Below are positions 42,814 to 52,996 of a stretch of DNA of 64,000 nucleotides, piece after piece; within the stretch, counting starts at the first letter, position 1; each line of letters starts with the position of its first letter. Both the position numbers and the translations under genes were made by a program. The notes beneath the pieces were generated by a model. It had not been told where the DNA came from, did no database searches, and saw nothing but the letters and a program-made list of their open reading frames with translations. The stretch lies in the NCBI GenBank assembly GCA_963556195.1, contig OY744519.1, positions 38,728,801 to 38,792,800 of the forward strand, in the 5' to 3' direction. Origin of the DNA: Sepiola atlantica (taxonomy: Eukaryota > Mollusca > Cephalopoda > Sepiida > Sepiolidae).

Positions 42814-42986
42814 TGTAATGGTATGTTGTGAATTGTGTTCCTTTAACCGTGCAACGCGTTTTTCCTTCTTTTTCTTCCGTCTTCTCCCAACGTATCCGAT
42901 CTTCGTGACGTTCTCTACTCGACTGCCACCGATCCAAAAGACAGCGCCTCGGTGTTATGACTGTCTCCTTCCGAGCCGTCACTACA
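42814..42986 (-). repeat. 3' LTR with 82-bp internal deletion
   Basis: Lacks the segment corresponding to about 46777-46858 of the other LTR. The junction has a 5-bp microhomology CGCCT. The lost part contains the TATA-like and octamer-like motifs. Confidence 0.85.
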
Positions 42987-43003
42987 CTCCCCTGATCTCA
43001 TGA

Positions 43004-43960
43004 TCACAAAGATGACACCTCGGCGGTCGTCTTTGCCGGGTGCCTCTTTCGCAAAAGTGGGGCTTCTTCAGAGGCGTGGGCTTCTTCGGGGGTGTGGGAC
43101 TCTTCAGGATTGCGGGCTTCTACTTTTGTCTCGGGTAAATCATCCGACTCCGTGTCGTCGTCAGTTATCAGACTCTCTGAAGATGTTGCGCCGTCAGAAT
43201 CTTCCTCTAACGAAAGTATACTGTAGCGTGGGCGCAGGTCCTTCACATGTCTGGGCATTCCATTCACCGCGACTAAATGTGGACTGATTAGTTCTGTTAC
43301 CCGACCTTGGCCAAAACTCGTGGTGCAGCGATTCTCCGGTGACTTAACCCACACGCAGTCTCCAACCTGGTAAGGACCGTGGTCAGGACCTGCTGATGAT
43401 GGCACCACGTCAACCCCTTTTACCCTCACTTCGTAACGGTAGATCGCATTGGCTGGTGCGGTCAAATGTAATTTATCGTCTTTTGGTGTGACGTTATGCC
43501 AGTAGACAGCCTCTTGTATGGAGCAGCTCATTCTAGCCGCAATCCGTTTTACGGTACAGTGGCACCGCTCTGCAATTCCGTTCCCGGCTGGGGCATATGC
43601 ACAACGGAATCTCAGGTTCACGCCCCATTCATCTGCGAAAATCCTGAATTCCCTGCTGCGAAAGGCTGTGTCGTTATCGGTGAGTAGTTCCCGCGGTGGG
43701 CCACGCTCAAAAAAGATAACTCTCAGTTGACCAATCACGCTTGCCGAGTCCTGTCGTGCCAACTGCCTCCACACAGAAAACCGCGACGGGCCACAATCTG
43801 TGATAGTTAGGAAATGATAACCACCGTAATGTGTAATGTCCATCCCCAACCTCTACCAGTTGCTGCTCACCTCCAGTTTTCCGTTCTCCCAGTGGACCGG
43901 CGTTGGATCTATTGATTGGCATTTGTATAGCCGACTTAACCGTTGCTTTCACCGTTGCAG
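43004..43960 (-). pseudogene. Integrase core and C-terminal region
   Basis: From about 43960 the frame reads CQSIDPTPVHWENG, SSNW, a stop, then MGMDITHYGGYHFLTITDCG (first catalytic D in the MDI position), LLTDNDTAFRSREF (second D, DND instead of DNG) and PAGNGIAERCHCTVKRI (catalytic E). The C-terminal domain has DCVWVKSPENRCTTSFGQGR and VNGMPRHVKDLRPR. A long acidic, Glu/Ser-rich tail (EEAHASEEAPLLRKRHPAK) runs to 43004 next to the purine tract. Only one stop (about 43850) interrupts this part. Confidence 0.85.
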
Positions 43961-44240
43961 GACAAACTCTTCTGGCGAAATAAGTTGTGCGTCGCACTCC
44001 TGGGTGTCCACTGCGTGTGTGAATATCCATGATCTGGGCCGCGTCCAGTTCATCTACGTGTACAGCACCTATCAGGGGCTCGGGCCCCTTTTCCCTTTTC
44101 ATTGCGTCAAACCACCGCTGTGGCACGCGCGTCAGTTGGTCGGCCACGTTTTGAATCGATGCCACCAACGTTACGTCCACCGAGAGCTTGTACTCCATCA
44201 CAAGCTCCTTGAGTGTGCTCAACCGTCTCCTAATTAGCAT
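43930..44240 (-). pseudogene. Integrase zinc-binding domain
   Basis: IMDIHTRSGHPGVRRTTYFA is the H-x(n)-H half and RRVCPATVKATVKSAIQ the first Cys; the second Cys is reached only in the next frame, so there is a frameshift near 43930. Upstream lies VADQLTRVPQRWFDA, the usual link from RNase H (N..AD.LSR.P). Confidence 0.75.
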
Positions 44241-44252
44241 CTCACTGGCTGC

Positions 44253-45665
44253 CTAGGTGCGAACTCGTGTTTTCTCAGTTAGAGTGTCCGACACCCAGTG
44301 GTACACACATGCAGAGTCGGTCTTTATATGCAATACCTTGCTCTGCCACTGCAGAGCCAAGTTGATGCCCTTCAACACGGCGTCCAGTTCGGCTAAATTA
44401 ATATGCTGGGCATCGTTCTCAGGTCGCAGCCAACAAGCATCCCCCAACACTGTCCCCTGTCTTTCCAATGCTACCCCAGTTGCTAGCGAGCTGGCATCGA
44501 CCCATACATTCACTTCCCGGCCGTTCACGCACCAGTCTCCACAAGCTGGATCACTCCGCTTCACTGCATCCATAGTCTCGCATATCATATTCCGGAGGAG
44601 GGGGTCAGTCACTTTGTCATCCCAGCCTTTTGTGATCGAACTGGCTCTCCTCTTAATCACTCCGCATGCCACACGAAGCCATGCACACACCGGGAAGTGC
44701 CCAACAAGCCTTCCACATAAGGAGAACACAGTTCGCCGTGTGACGATGTCGGGAACTTCTTGAACTGTGTGTCCTCGCCTCCAGCGCAAGACGCCGCGCT
44801 CCCTCCAGACCATTAATCCCAGCACGCATGTACCGTCCCCCAACCGCTCCGGGTTCTTACATTCCAGTCCGAACCGAGCCAAATGTTCCCTGACACAAGA
44901 CGCGGGCATAACATCTTCGTCGACCAGGATATCATCGATGTAAGCCGATGTTGCGCGGTCCATGGTTTCCTCCTGCGATAGAACCGTGCTGACGATAGCC
45001 TTCATGACAAGGGGAGCCACATTCAATCCAAATCCTAGACGCGTCAGACAGTACCTCTTTCCATCGATCTCCACAGTCTGGTACGGCCACAGTGTCTCGT
45101 GGATTCGTACTTGGAGGTACGCTCTCCTGAGGTCCAGCAAAGACGCGTTAGCTCCTTTCTGGCGCCATTCACGCATCTTAGCAGCGCAAACATCAGCGTT
45201 TGCCGTGAATATATCTACATGATCGTTAAGTTCGCGATAGTCCATCACTGGGCGCACCTTTGCCTTATTCCGCTGTACCACGGCCATCAACAGAATAAAA
45301 CCCTTGGGAGGTACCAGCCTTTCTTCAGGGTATGGCACGAGCCAACCCTTATTCATCCACGTGCGGAGCTCCTGATCATATTCTGGTCGAATTTCCGCAG
45401 CCACCCGATACTCGGACACTTCATTACGCAGCTCTTCAGGTGCGCAGTTATCTGCCCACTTCCAGGCCGCGGTCCATGATCGTATTTGACTGTCGAAAGT
45501 AGCAGTAAAGTCGGGTTCGTTGATGGAGATAGCCGCACACGTAGAAACTTTCCTGTCGCCGATCCGAACCGCTCCTGTCGGTCCCACAGTGACACCTCCC
45601 AACGCTTTAATCGCATCGATCCCCAATAATAGATCAAATCCCAGTGGTCTACCACGCACCACCAA
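44253..45665 (-). CDS. Reverse transcriptase-RNase H, open for 470 codons
   Basis: Long uninterrupted frame. GFILLMAVVQRNKAKVRPVM and DYRELNDHVD are RT fingers; NASLLDLRRAYLQVRI, LTRLGFGLNVAPLVMKAIV and SAYIDDILVDED (catalytic YIDD) form the palm. RNase H follows with VWVDASSLATGVALE (D), NLAELDAVLKGINLAL (E) and LHIKTDSACVYHWV (D). Reaction: RNA-templated DNA synthesis and RNA strand removal in cytoplasmic particles. The start at MVVRGRPLGFDLLLGIDAIK is only the first Met after a frameshift; the natural product would be a Gag-Pol part. All catalytic residues are present, so the enzyme part may be undamaged. Confidence 0.85.
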   Translation of the reverse strand: MVVRGRPLGFDLLLGIDAIKALGGVTVGPTGAVRIGDRKVSTCAAISINEPDFTATFDSQIRSWTAAWKWADNCAPEELRNEVSEYRVAAEIRPEYDQELRTWMNKGWLVPYPEERLVPPKGFILLMAVVQRNKAKVRPVMDYRELNDHVDIFTANADVCAAKMREWRQKGANASLLDLRRAYLQVRIHETLWPYQTVEIDGKRYCLTRLGFGLNVAPLVMKAIVSTVLSQEETMDRATSAYIDDILVDEDVMPASCVREHLARFGLECKNPERLGDGTCVLGLMVWRERGVLRWRRGHTVQEVPDIVTRRTVFSLCGRLVGHFPVCAWLRVACGVIKRRASSITKGWDDKVTDPLLRNMICETMDAVKRSDPACGDWCVNGREVNVWVDASSLATGVALERQGTVLGDACWLRPENDAQHINLAELDAVLKGINLALQWQSKVLHIKTDSACVYHWVSDTLTEKTRVRT

Positions 45666-45830
45666 AAATCTATCCTGACAGCATTGCCTTCATCTGTGGC
45701 AATGGTGACCGCACCACTGCCGCAGCATGCACCGGGCGCGCCTCCAACAGTCACGATGTCCTCCTTCGCCGTTTTCCAGGATCGGCATCTGCTCGCATCC
45801 ACTATTGTTTGTGCACATCCCGTGTCAACT
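45640..45830 (-). pseudogene. Retropepsin-like protease segment
   Basis: After a stop near 45829 the frame reads VDTGCAQTIVDASRCRSWKT then EDIVTVGGAPGACCGSGAVT. DTG with A/V-T/S-I is the retropepsin active site. The frame shifts to that of RT near 45650 (IDFWWCVVDHWDL against MVVRGRPLGFDLLLG). Confidence 0.7.
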
Positions 45831-45885
45831 TACGCCGAACACCGCATTTCATCAACATGGATAATAACCTCCGGGAGCGCCCTGT

Positions 45886-46626
45886 TTACATCCTGATGGG
45901 GGAGAAGGCTGGCGCTGATGCTTCGTCCCCTGGCTCGTTTCCCGAACAGTTCCGGGCCCAGTGTCCAACCTTGCCGCATTGGTAGCAACGTGTTTCACGT
46001 CTTTGGCAGTCTCTTGCTATGTGACCCCTGCCGCTGCATCTGTAGCAGGTTATACCAGTGCTGTGGCAGCTCTTGGGAACTGCTGTTTTACTGCCAGGTG
46101 GATACACGGCTGCAATCACATGTTGGCTTTGGTCCCTAACTGTTGTTAGTACCCTTGCTCTCGCTAGTAGGTCTCCCATGGTTAGAGTCTCAATGTTTGA
46201 CGCTTGTTGGAGTCCAATAGAGATGACCTCAGGGAATCCCGTGACAAGAACCAGTTTGACAAACTTCTCAAGTCCGACGCCATCGAAACCTGCTAGTCCG
46301 ACCAACCGTCTGATGTTATTGGCGTAAACATCCACCTGCTCGCCAGCCCATCTAGCCATGGTCAACTTCCTATAGGCTGTGAATGCGCCGTCCGTAAACG
46401 CCTCATTTAACCGGGCCTCTATCTGCTCTACGTCCAGTTGGTCGCTCTCGTCCATCTCCAAGTACAGGGCCAACGCGTCCCCCTCCAGATATAATGGGAG
46501 CAGGCTCGCCACATCATCCACCTTCTGAAGTCTCGCCACCAGTCTCAGTTTCTTAAGCCATGCTACCACGTCTCCCTCGCCAGTAAATGGCTTTACCATG
46601 TCACTGTGTATGCGTACCTTCGCCAT
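45886..46626 (-). CDS. Gag polyprotein with two zinc knuckles
   Basis: Start chosen at MAKVRIHSDMVKPFTGEGDV (ATG 46626-46624), just inside the 5' LTR. An open frame continues upstream into the LTR (to 46806), but it is outside the expected internal region. The capsid-like part has DVVAWLKKLRLVARLQKVDD and LYLEGDALALYLEM. Near the C-terminus are CYRCSGRGHIARDC and CYQCGKVGHWARNC, both C-x2-C-x4-H-x4-C. Length is 247 codons, typical of small Gypsy Gags. It would package element RNA. No lesion is visible; a stop follows the knuckles before protease. Confidence 0.85.
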   Translation of the reverse strand: MAKVRIHSDMVKPFTGEGDVVAWLKKLRLVARLQKVDDVASLLPLYLEGDALALYLEMDESDQLDVEQIEARLNEAFTDGAFTAYRKLTMARWAGEQVDVYANNIRRLVGLAGFDGVGLEKFVKLVLVTGFPEVISIGLQQASNIETLTMGDLLARARVLTTVRDQSQHVIAAVYPPGSKTAVPKSCHSTGITCYRCSGRGHIARDCQRRETRCYQCGKVGHWARNCSGNEPGDEASAPAFSPIRM

Positions 46627-46647
46627 AGCAAAAAAGCCGGAATAGCT
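46627..46647 (-). promoter_or_regulatory. Putative primer-binding-site region
   Basis: Directly after the 5' LTR on the minus strand is AGCTATTCCGGCTTTTTT. AGCTATTTCGGCTGCC stands at the same place in the 0-3 kb array. It does not begin with TGG, so it does not match the 3' CCA end of a tRNA; priming by an internal tRNA part or self-priming is possible. Inference only. Confidence 0.4.
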
Positions 46648-46902
46648 TGTAATAGTATGTTGTGAATTGTGTTCCTTTAACCGTGCAACGCGTTTTTCCT
46701 TCTTTTTCTTCCGTCTTCTCCCAACGTATCCGATCTTCGTGACGTTCTCTACTCGACTGCCACCGATCCAAAAGACACCGCCTTTTATGTAGCCTTCTTG
46801 ATACACCTAATTTGCATAATGCAACCCTCTCAGTCTCGTAATTTAATGGGCGTGGGTTCGCGCCTCGCTGTTATGACTCTCTCCTTCCGAGCCGTCACTA
46901 CA
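46648..46902 (-). repeat. 5' LTR with promoter-like motifs
   Basis: 255 bp. On the minus strand: octamer ATGCAAAT (46817-46810), then ACATAAAAGG (46790-46781) as TATA-like box about 20 bp downstream, then the transcribed part. The 3' LTR has lost this region. Confidence 0.85.
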
Positions 46903-46907
46903 GTTTG

Positions 46908-47100
46908 CAAACCGGATATTTTGTTCGAGATTCCAGCTTAAGGAAAGTTGTCGATCAGGACTAAGGAGGCCTCCCTCCCGACCGGTTTGTTGCCACGACG
47001 TAAGTAGTTAGTAGCAAGAAAGTTCCTTCTGTTCATTTATATTTTGATTTTTTAATGGTTTTTATTTTGTTTGGTGTATGTTGTTATCGATTGTATTAGT
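46908..47100. other. No recognisable gene
   Basis: Flank of the LTR element, nothing identified. Confidence 0.4.
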
Positions 47101-47105
47101 GTTGC

Positions 47106-47180
47106 ATAACCGTCCCGGAATGGTCCGTGCCAGTTCTCGCTTTGTATACCCGTCCCGGAATGGGGCAGGGCAGTTATCGC
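47106..47180. repeat. Tandem duplication of a 36-bp unit
   Basis: CCGTCCCGGAATGG...GCCAGTTCTCGCTT occurs twice in a row with small changes (GTCCGTGCCAG against GGCAGGGCAG). Confidence 0.8.
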
Positions 47181-47234
47181 TTAAACAACTGGTCATGTTA
47201 AACACCAAAAAGTATATGTTGCATACGTTTTAAT

Positions 47235-47365
47235 TTCTCGTACCTTCTCTCTTTTCTCATCACATGGAGGGGTGTCATCTCGATGTCGTCTAGTTTCTCA
47301 TATCGTTTCTTCTTCCTCGCGTGGAATGGTGTGTCTCGATGTCGTCTGCTGTGTCTGCAACAAAA
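47235..47365. repeat. Tandem duplication of a roughly 60-bp unit
   Basis: TCTCGTACCTTCTCTCTTTT.. GGGGTGTCATCTCGATGTCGTC is followed by TCTCATATCGTTTCTTC.. TGGTGTGTCTCGATGTCGTC. On the minus strand a short open frame (47392-47198) reads through both, giving HRDTPFHARKKKRYEKL and EMTPLHVMRKERRYEKL. I do not recognise this peptide. Confidence 0.6.
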
Positions 47366-47599
47366 ACCTTCATACCGCTTTTCACGAGACAAACAATTCT
47401 TTTAAACTTTTTATTCTTTTATTTCAGGCGTCAGTTATCGTCGCCGCTGGAGATGCTTCACTAACGTTGAGTGGGATACCAAATTTCTACTTCATCATTA
47501 GTTATTTTCTTAATTTAAGTCCTTAGCCATTCGAGGAGAGGGCAAGAAGAAATCTCATGCGTGTATTCTCTTAGGGAATTTAATTCCCATTTCTCACTT

Positions 47600-47690
47600 C
47601 GGACTATATAGAAAACACGTCTGTTCGATTTGCTTCCACTAACCAGACTGGCAAAACTGCTTCCCACACAAATGTCTGTGACGTCACAGA
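47600..47690 (-). promoter_or_regulatory. CRE palindrome upstream of a TATA-like box (tentative)
   Basis: TGTGACGTCACA (47677-47688) holds a perfect CRE, TGACGTCA. On the minus strand a CTATATAG (47611-47604) follows about 68 bp downstream, which is normal promoter geometry. The region is richer in G+C than its flanks. No recognisable gene follows, so it could also be part of an old LTR. Confidence 0.3.
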
Positions 47691-47985
47691 GCCCCTATGC
47701 GCAAGTGAACCTTGACCCTTGACTTGCGCTCTCGTCGACTTGGTGACCTTGTCAACGCTTGTGAGCTCCGACTGTGACAACAATTTTTTTTGCACTCGAC
47801 CGTACGGGTGCACACACACTAAATCGCGCAAGCCAAACCAAACGATCCCTCACATGCGTCCACTTCAAGATGCGTCGGACCCACAGGGCCATAATCCAAC
47901 ATTAGAATTGTCAGCTGTGGTCGTATTGAGTGTAAGTTTCAGAGTGCATATAATTTATATACTAAGCTAAGTTTTTTTAAATCGT
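47691..47985. other. No recognisable gene
   Basis: Moderate GC, no motif recognised. Confidence 0.4.
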
Positions 47986-47987
47986 TT

Positions 47988-48249
47988 CATATATATATAT
48001 AGAGAGAGATAGAGATAGATATACATATACATATACGTATACGTTCAAACATATACACGCGCACACACGCGTTCATTCAAACCTACATACACACAAGTAC
48101 ATGTGTACCTCAACACATACCCTCATGCACCCATTAATATAAACTCACGAATAAATGTATTTAGGAACTATAATATATATACTTTGGCATACACGCAGAT
48201 GTGTTTAAGCATATGCATAATTCTATTTATCTATACACACATAGAGCTA

Positions 48250-48302
<53 letters not shown>

Positions 48303-48495
48303 TTATATATATATGCTATATTCATTTATGTTTTAAAACTATTGTTAAAATATATGTTGGTTCATGTTATTTAATTATAGAAATGTATTTGTTTATTCAT
48401 ATATACATATATACGTGAAAGCACACACGCACGCATGCAAACGAATATAACTACACAGATATGCACTCGAGCACATATAGTCATACACATATATA

Positions 48496-48570
<75 letters not shown>
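47988..48570. repeat. Cluster of AT/CA/GA microsatellites
   Basis: (AT/GA) at 47988-48025, CA-rich to 48110, (AT)n 48253-48301, (AT)n 48500-48570. Confidence 0.9.
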
Positions 48571-48571
<1 letters not shown>

Positions 48572-48852
48572 TTACATAAGAATAGATACTGCTATATATT
48601 ATTTTTGTATGTATGTGTGTGTGTGTTTATAATTTATTTGTTTTTAATATTATTTTTATTGTTTGGTGGATAATATTATGTATTTATTTATTTTATATTT
48701 AAATATTTTTGTCAAAGTTTGTATTACTCTACGTACTTAAACAATACTTGAGAACGTATACGCTCATGTATTTATACATACACCGATGTTTCAACGTGTT
48801 TCATTATATTAAGTAATTAATAAATATAAGACGTACGTGTTTATATATATAC

Positions 48853-48887
<35 letters not shown>

Positions 48888-49924
48888 TCAATAATTGACA
48901 TACACTTACTTGAAAACACATGTCTACACATAGAGTTGAGATGCTCACAAGGCACACTCCTCGAGTGTCTTTTGCCTCTTTGTAAAGGGTTTTTTTCAAG
49001 ATAGCCGTGCATGTGAATAATTCGTCACACAGGTTCGTTCTGAAAAGAATACTCAAAATAATGATGTAGTATTCGAAGCTTTAATAAGATTCTCTCGGCA
49101 TTTATACACACTTATTTATGCGAAGAATAGTGCACCTTCTTTTTCTGACGCTGCATAAAGGAACGGTACCACGCTAGATACTCCACCAGACAAGAGTAAT
49201 TCAGGATCAGGCAAGATCAGGAAAATACCACATGGAAGATAAACTATGATACATTTAAGTTTTCAATTAGGGAGAAATAAATAAATATTCTCTTAAAATT
49301 TCAAGCCTGAATCTTTAATCAACAATCGGATATCTGTGTATCTCATAAAGAAATCAAGTGTACACCTCAGGAAGGGAACCCTTGGTTTTTGAGAAATTAC
49401 TGAAGCAATATTAACATGTGTTTTTCGCGTGTGATTATATAAATAATGTACAATTCATTTCACGGTTATTTATCGTTGGCTTAATGTTCTCATCAATATA
49501 GATTCTTTAATTCTGATGTTACTTTTAATCTCTTTCAATAGGTAATATTTTCTCTCGGATGTCATTATTGGAATTGTAGTTTAGAGATATATAATTGTTG
49601 AATAATGACGCTTCTGTTGCTAGGTGTCCTTAGATACATATTTGTAATGGTATCACTATACTACTAATTTACGAATAAATAGCATGTCGCGCATCGTACT
49701 TTGTGCACTGTATATATGTACTGGTATACGCCTGTGTTACTGATAAACACTTTTGTAAACTGCAGGTGCCATTATTATAATATACATACGCCTGTTTGGT
49801 GTGCGCATATATATGTATATGTGGGTGCTAGTATGTATATGAATGTATGCACGAGCGTGTGTGTGTGCCTGTATGTGTTATGCACATATGTATATCGAAA
49901 ATAAATAAGACAACAACTTATATA

Positions 49925-49978
<54 letters not shown>

Positions 49979-50090
49979 CTTCGATTAGCATGTATGAATA
50001 TATGAATAAGGGTATTATATGCCTACACACATCTATGCGTATACGCAACTTATCATATTGTAGTGCCTCGACCCATTTATGTGTGCGTGC

Positions 50091-50142
<52 letters not shown>

Positions 50143-51809
50143 GATGATTTTTTTTTATTCAAGCATGTACAAAGTCTGCTACACTGGCATGCCGATATTA
50201 TCGATCTACAGATATCAAGAGCTGCGATCTCATATCAGGTAGAAGTTTTTTTTTTGTGATCGAACCCTTTCGGTGAAGTCTAGGAAAAGTGGAGCTAAGC
50301 AAAAGAAGAACGAGTATAATAGTCATGTGACCAATTCTATTAAAAATTGGCCGTTGAAAATGTTTCATTTTACAATAATACAACGCTGAGCTGGGGCAGG
50401 GGGGAGGAAAAGGAAGAAGAAAAAAAAGGTTTGATCACAATTCTAATAATATTCTAAAATAGCAGCATTCATTAAAACTAAACGCTTTAAAACTATGTTT
50501 TCATCATTCCAGCATTTAATTTTCGTAGTTCAAAATGTCTGTTAAAAAAAAAAAATAAACAACAAAAAACTCATTGTTTTATGTTTCGTTTTCAAATTGC
50601 CATTTCACTATTCTTTCATAATTACGAAAAAAAATATTCATAGAATAGGTGTAGATTAACATCCTCTTCTAAATCACCCAATCTTCCACACACACAAAGA
50701 TATATTATTTTTTTTAGACGAAACTGGGCAGAAATATGGAATTTAAGAATTAAGAGTAGGGATCAGTTTCATAAATCCATTTAATTTTAAATAGTCTCCT
50801 CACTTTCGAAACATTCTAGCGTTTGAGGGCATTAACTAAATTCTTTTTTTTTATAGCAGCCAACCCATTGCTAAGTACAGTCGGACTTAATGTTAGCGGT
50901 TAGAATATTTTATTTATTCTCCTAAAAACTTACAATTGCCCGTGGATGGGACATTATTTTACGTTAAATATATATCAAACTGATCGGCTACTCTCAATTC
51001 TGAAATAATTGTTTATTTTCGTATTTCCGTTTCTCACAAGAAATCGCCTAAAAGCTGAATTTCATTTTGGGGGAAAGAGAGTTAGCTGAGGCTTTTAATC
51101 TGTTATGTTTTATCTGATATTTTTTAACTATACATCCATTTTTAATTGTAATTATTAGCAATTGATTTGCTTAATTTTTATGTGAATATTAAATAAATAA
51201 CTTCTTTCAAATTGGCTCATTAAATATAAGTTTTAAGGCGTAAACAAAAATGTTAAAAGTTGATATATTATTGTTAATTGACAAATTACATTCTACTTTT
51301 TAGGCGATTACGTGTGAATACCTTAAAATACTTGATGATGATTTCTAACATTTGTCATCTTTCTAAATTAAAAAAAAATGTTTTTACTATACATTAAGTC
51401 TTTTTTTCTGTATTCAATAATAAAGGCGAAAAGCACAAAGTAACCATTACGATATACTCAGCAATATGAAATTGTTTTATGTGACCAATCAACGTTTCAG
51501 TCTTTCATTTATTTATTTTATTATATAAACAGTTTTTTTAATAGGGTATTCATTTTCAGTTTTGTGCTGAAACAAAATATTGTTATTGGACTTGGAATAT
51601 TTAAGTCTATATCAATTAAACTTTTTTCTAATAAATAAAATTTGAATATGTTCATGCACAGTAAATTCCCCAATTTTATAATATATCAAACAACACAACG
51701 ACAATCATATGTTTGTTGTTTTCCTACGAATTATCAAATGAGTTTTATTTTCTGCAAAATGAAATAGTGTTTCAGTAATTGCTGCTCGGAGGACGGCTTG
51801 GTTTAGATA
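48571..51809. other. AT-rich DNA with microsatellites, no gene
   Basis: (TA)n tracts at 48842-48888, 49931-49974 and 50092-50139. The open frames here are products of the tracts. The stretch 50140-51809 has many A- and T-runs and no motif I recognise. Confidence 0.5.
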
Positions 51810-51815
51810 TCATAC

Positions 51816-51860
<45 letters not shown>

Positions 51861-52195
51861 GTAAAGTTGGTTTGTTCGTTTCCCATGGAAATATACTTCC
51901 ACTATACCATTACCACTGAAATTTTTTTATAGCAAATCCTTACATCCGAGCTATGTTTTTATGTTATTAACATAATTTTTACTTTACACATAAAAACACA
52001 CTTTTTATTACAATTCGTTCCTACTAAGTTGCACTTCCGGTTTACAATCCGTTTCTGCGAACGTGCATGTCAAACTCACTTCCGGATTGACCTTCCTCCT
52101 CCCGCTGTCACGTATCTACTTCATACGTAAAAAGTGTTTTCCTTATTCGTTGTTTGTTTCCCTAAACAAACGTTTACACTAATACTTACCTAACA

Positions 52196-52980
52196 AACGT
52201 GCGTTAATTTCATTTCCTCTCTACTTCGATGTTTTTAAAACCTGCTTCATTCCTCATTTTCTTTGCTTTAATCATGCTTCATCTCTAAAGAAAACAATAA
52301 CACTACTTGCATTTCTTACACAACCCTTACTCGCGCGTTATAATTGATTGTTTATTTTAAAACCAGTTATCTTTATAAAATTATTCATTCCTACTGTTTT
52401 ATTTTTACAGGTAAGATTTAATACATAACGCACGTGCTTTAAGTTCATTTCGCATCTACTCATTTTTTTGACTTTAATCATGCTTCCTCTCTAAAAAAAA
52501 AAATCAACGTGCGTTAATTTCATTTCCTCTTTACTTCGATATTTTTAAAACCTGCTTCCTTCATCATTTTCTTCCCTTTAATCATGCTTCATCTCTGAAA
52601 AAAACAACAACACTACTTGCATTTCTTACACAACCCTTACTCGCGCGTTATAATTAATTGTTTATTTTAAAACCAGTTATCTTTATAAAATTATTCATTC
52701 CTACTGTTTTATTTTTACAGGTAAGATTTAATACATAACGCACGTGCTTTAAGTTCATTTCGCATCTACTCATTTTTTAGACTTTAACCATCCTTCAGGT
52801 ACGATTTAATACTTAACAGACGTGCTTTAATTTAATTTCGTATCTACTTCGTTGTTTTTTAAACCTGCCTTCTTCCTGATTTTCTTACTTTTAACATGCT
52901 TTATCTATAAAAAAACCCATACCATTTACCTTTATACAATTATTCTTTCCTACTGTTACATTTATACAGGTAAAATTTAA
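52196..52980 (+). repeat. 310-bp tandem repeat in the Helitron leader (2.5-3 copies)
   Basis: AACGTGCGTTAATTTCATTTCC starts copies at 52196 and 52506. A third, more diverged and shorter copy covers about 52795-52980. Each copy contains TTTTTACAG|GTAAGATTT (junctions at 52410/52411, 52720/52721, and CAG|GTAAAA at 52969/52970), that is, a 3' splice site fused to a 5' splice site. Confidence 0.85.
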
Positions 52981-52996
52981 TACGTAACTAACAAAC

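Larger units (their letters stand above)
42814..46902 (-). mobile_element. Ty3/Gypsy LTR retrotransposon (minus strand) with perfect 5-bp duplication
   Basis: LTRs at 46648-46902 (5', 255 bp) and 42814-42986 (3', 173 bp), both TGTAGTGACGG...TTACA on the minus strand. GTTTG flanks both sides (42809-42813 and 46903-46907). A purine-rich GATCAGGGGAG tract precedes the 3' LTR. Gag, protease, RT, RNase H and integrase follow in Ty3/Gypsy order in about 3.7 kb. There are only a few lesions. It is related to the deleted array at 0-3 kb: Gag, integrase end and the AGCTATT.CGGCT motif after the LTR are shared. Confidence 0.92.

Noticed and set aside
46627..46806. Gag start within the 5' LTR (ATG at 46806)
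   Set aside because: The frame is open, but the stretch lies in the LTR transcript leader; the ATG at 46626 just inside the element matches the Gag start.
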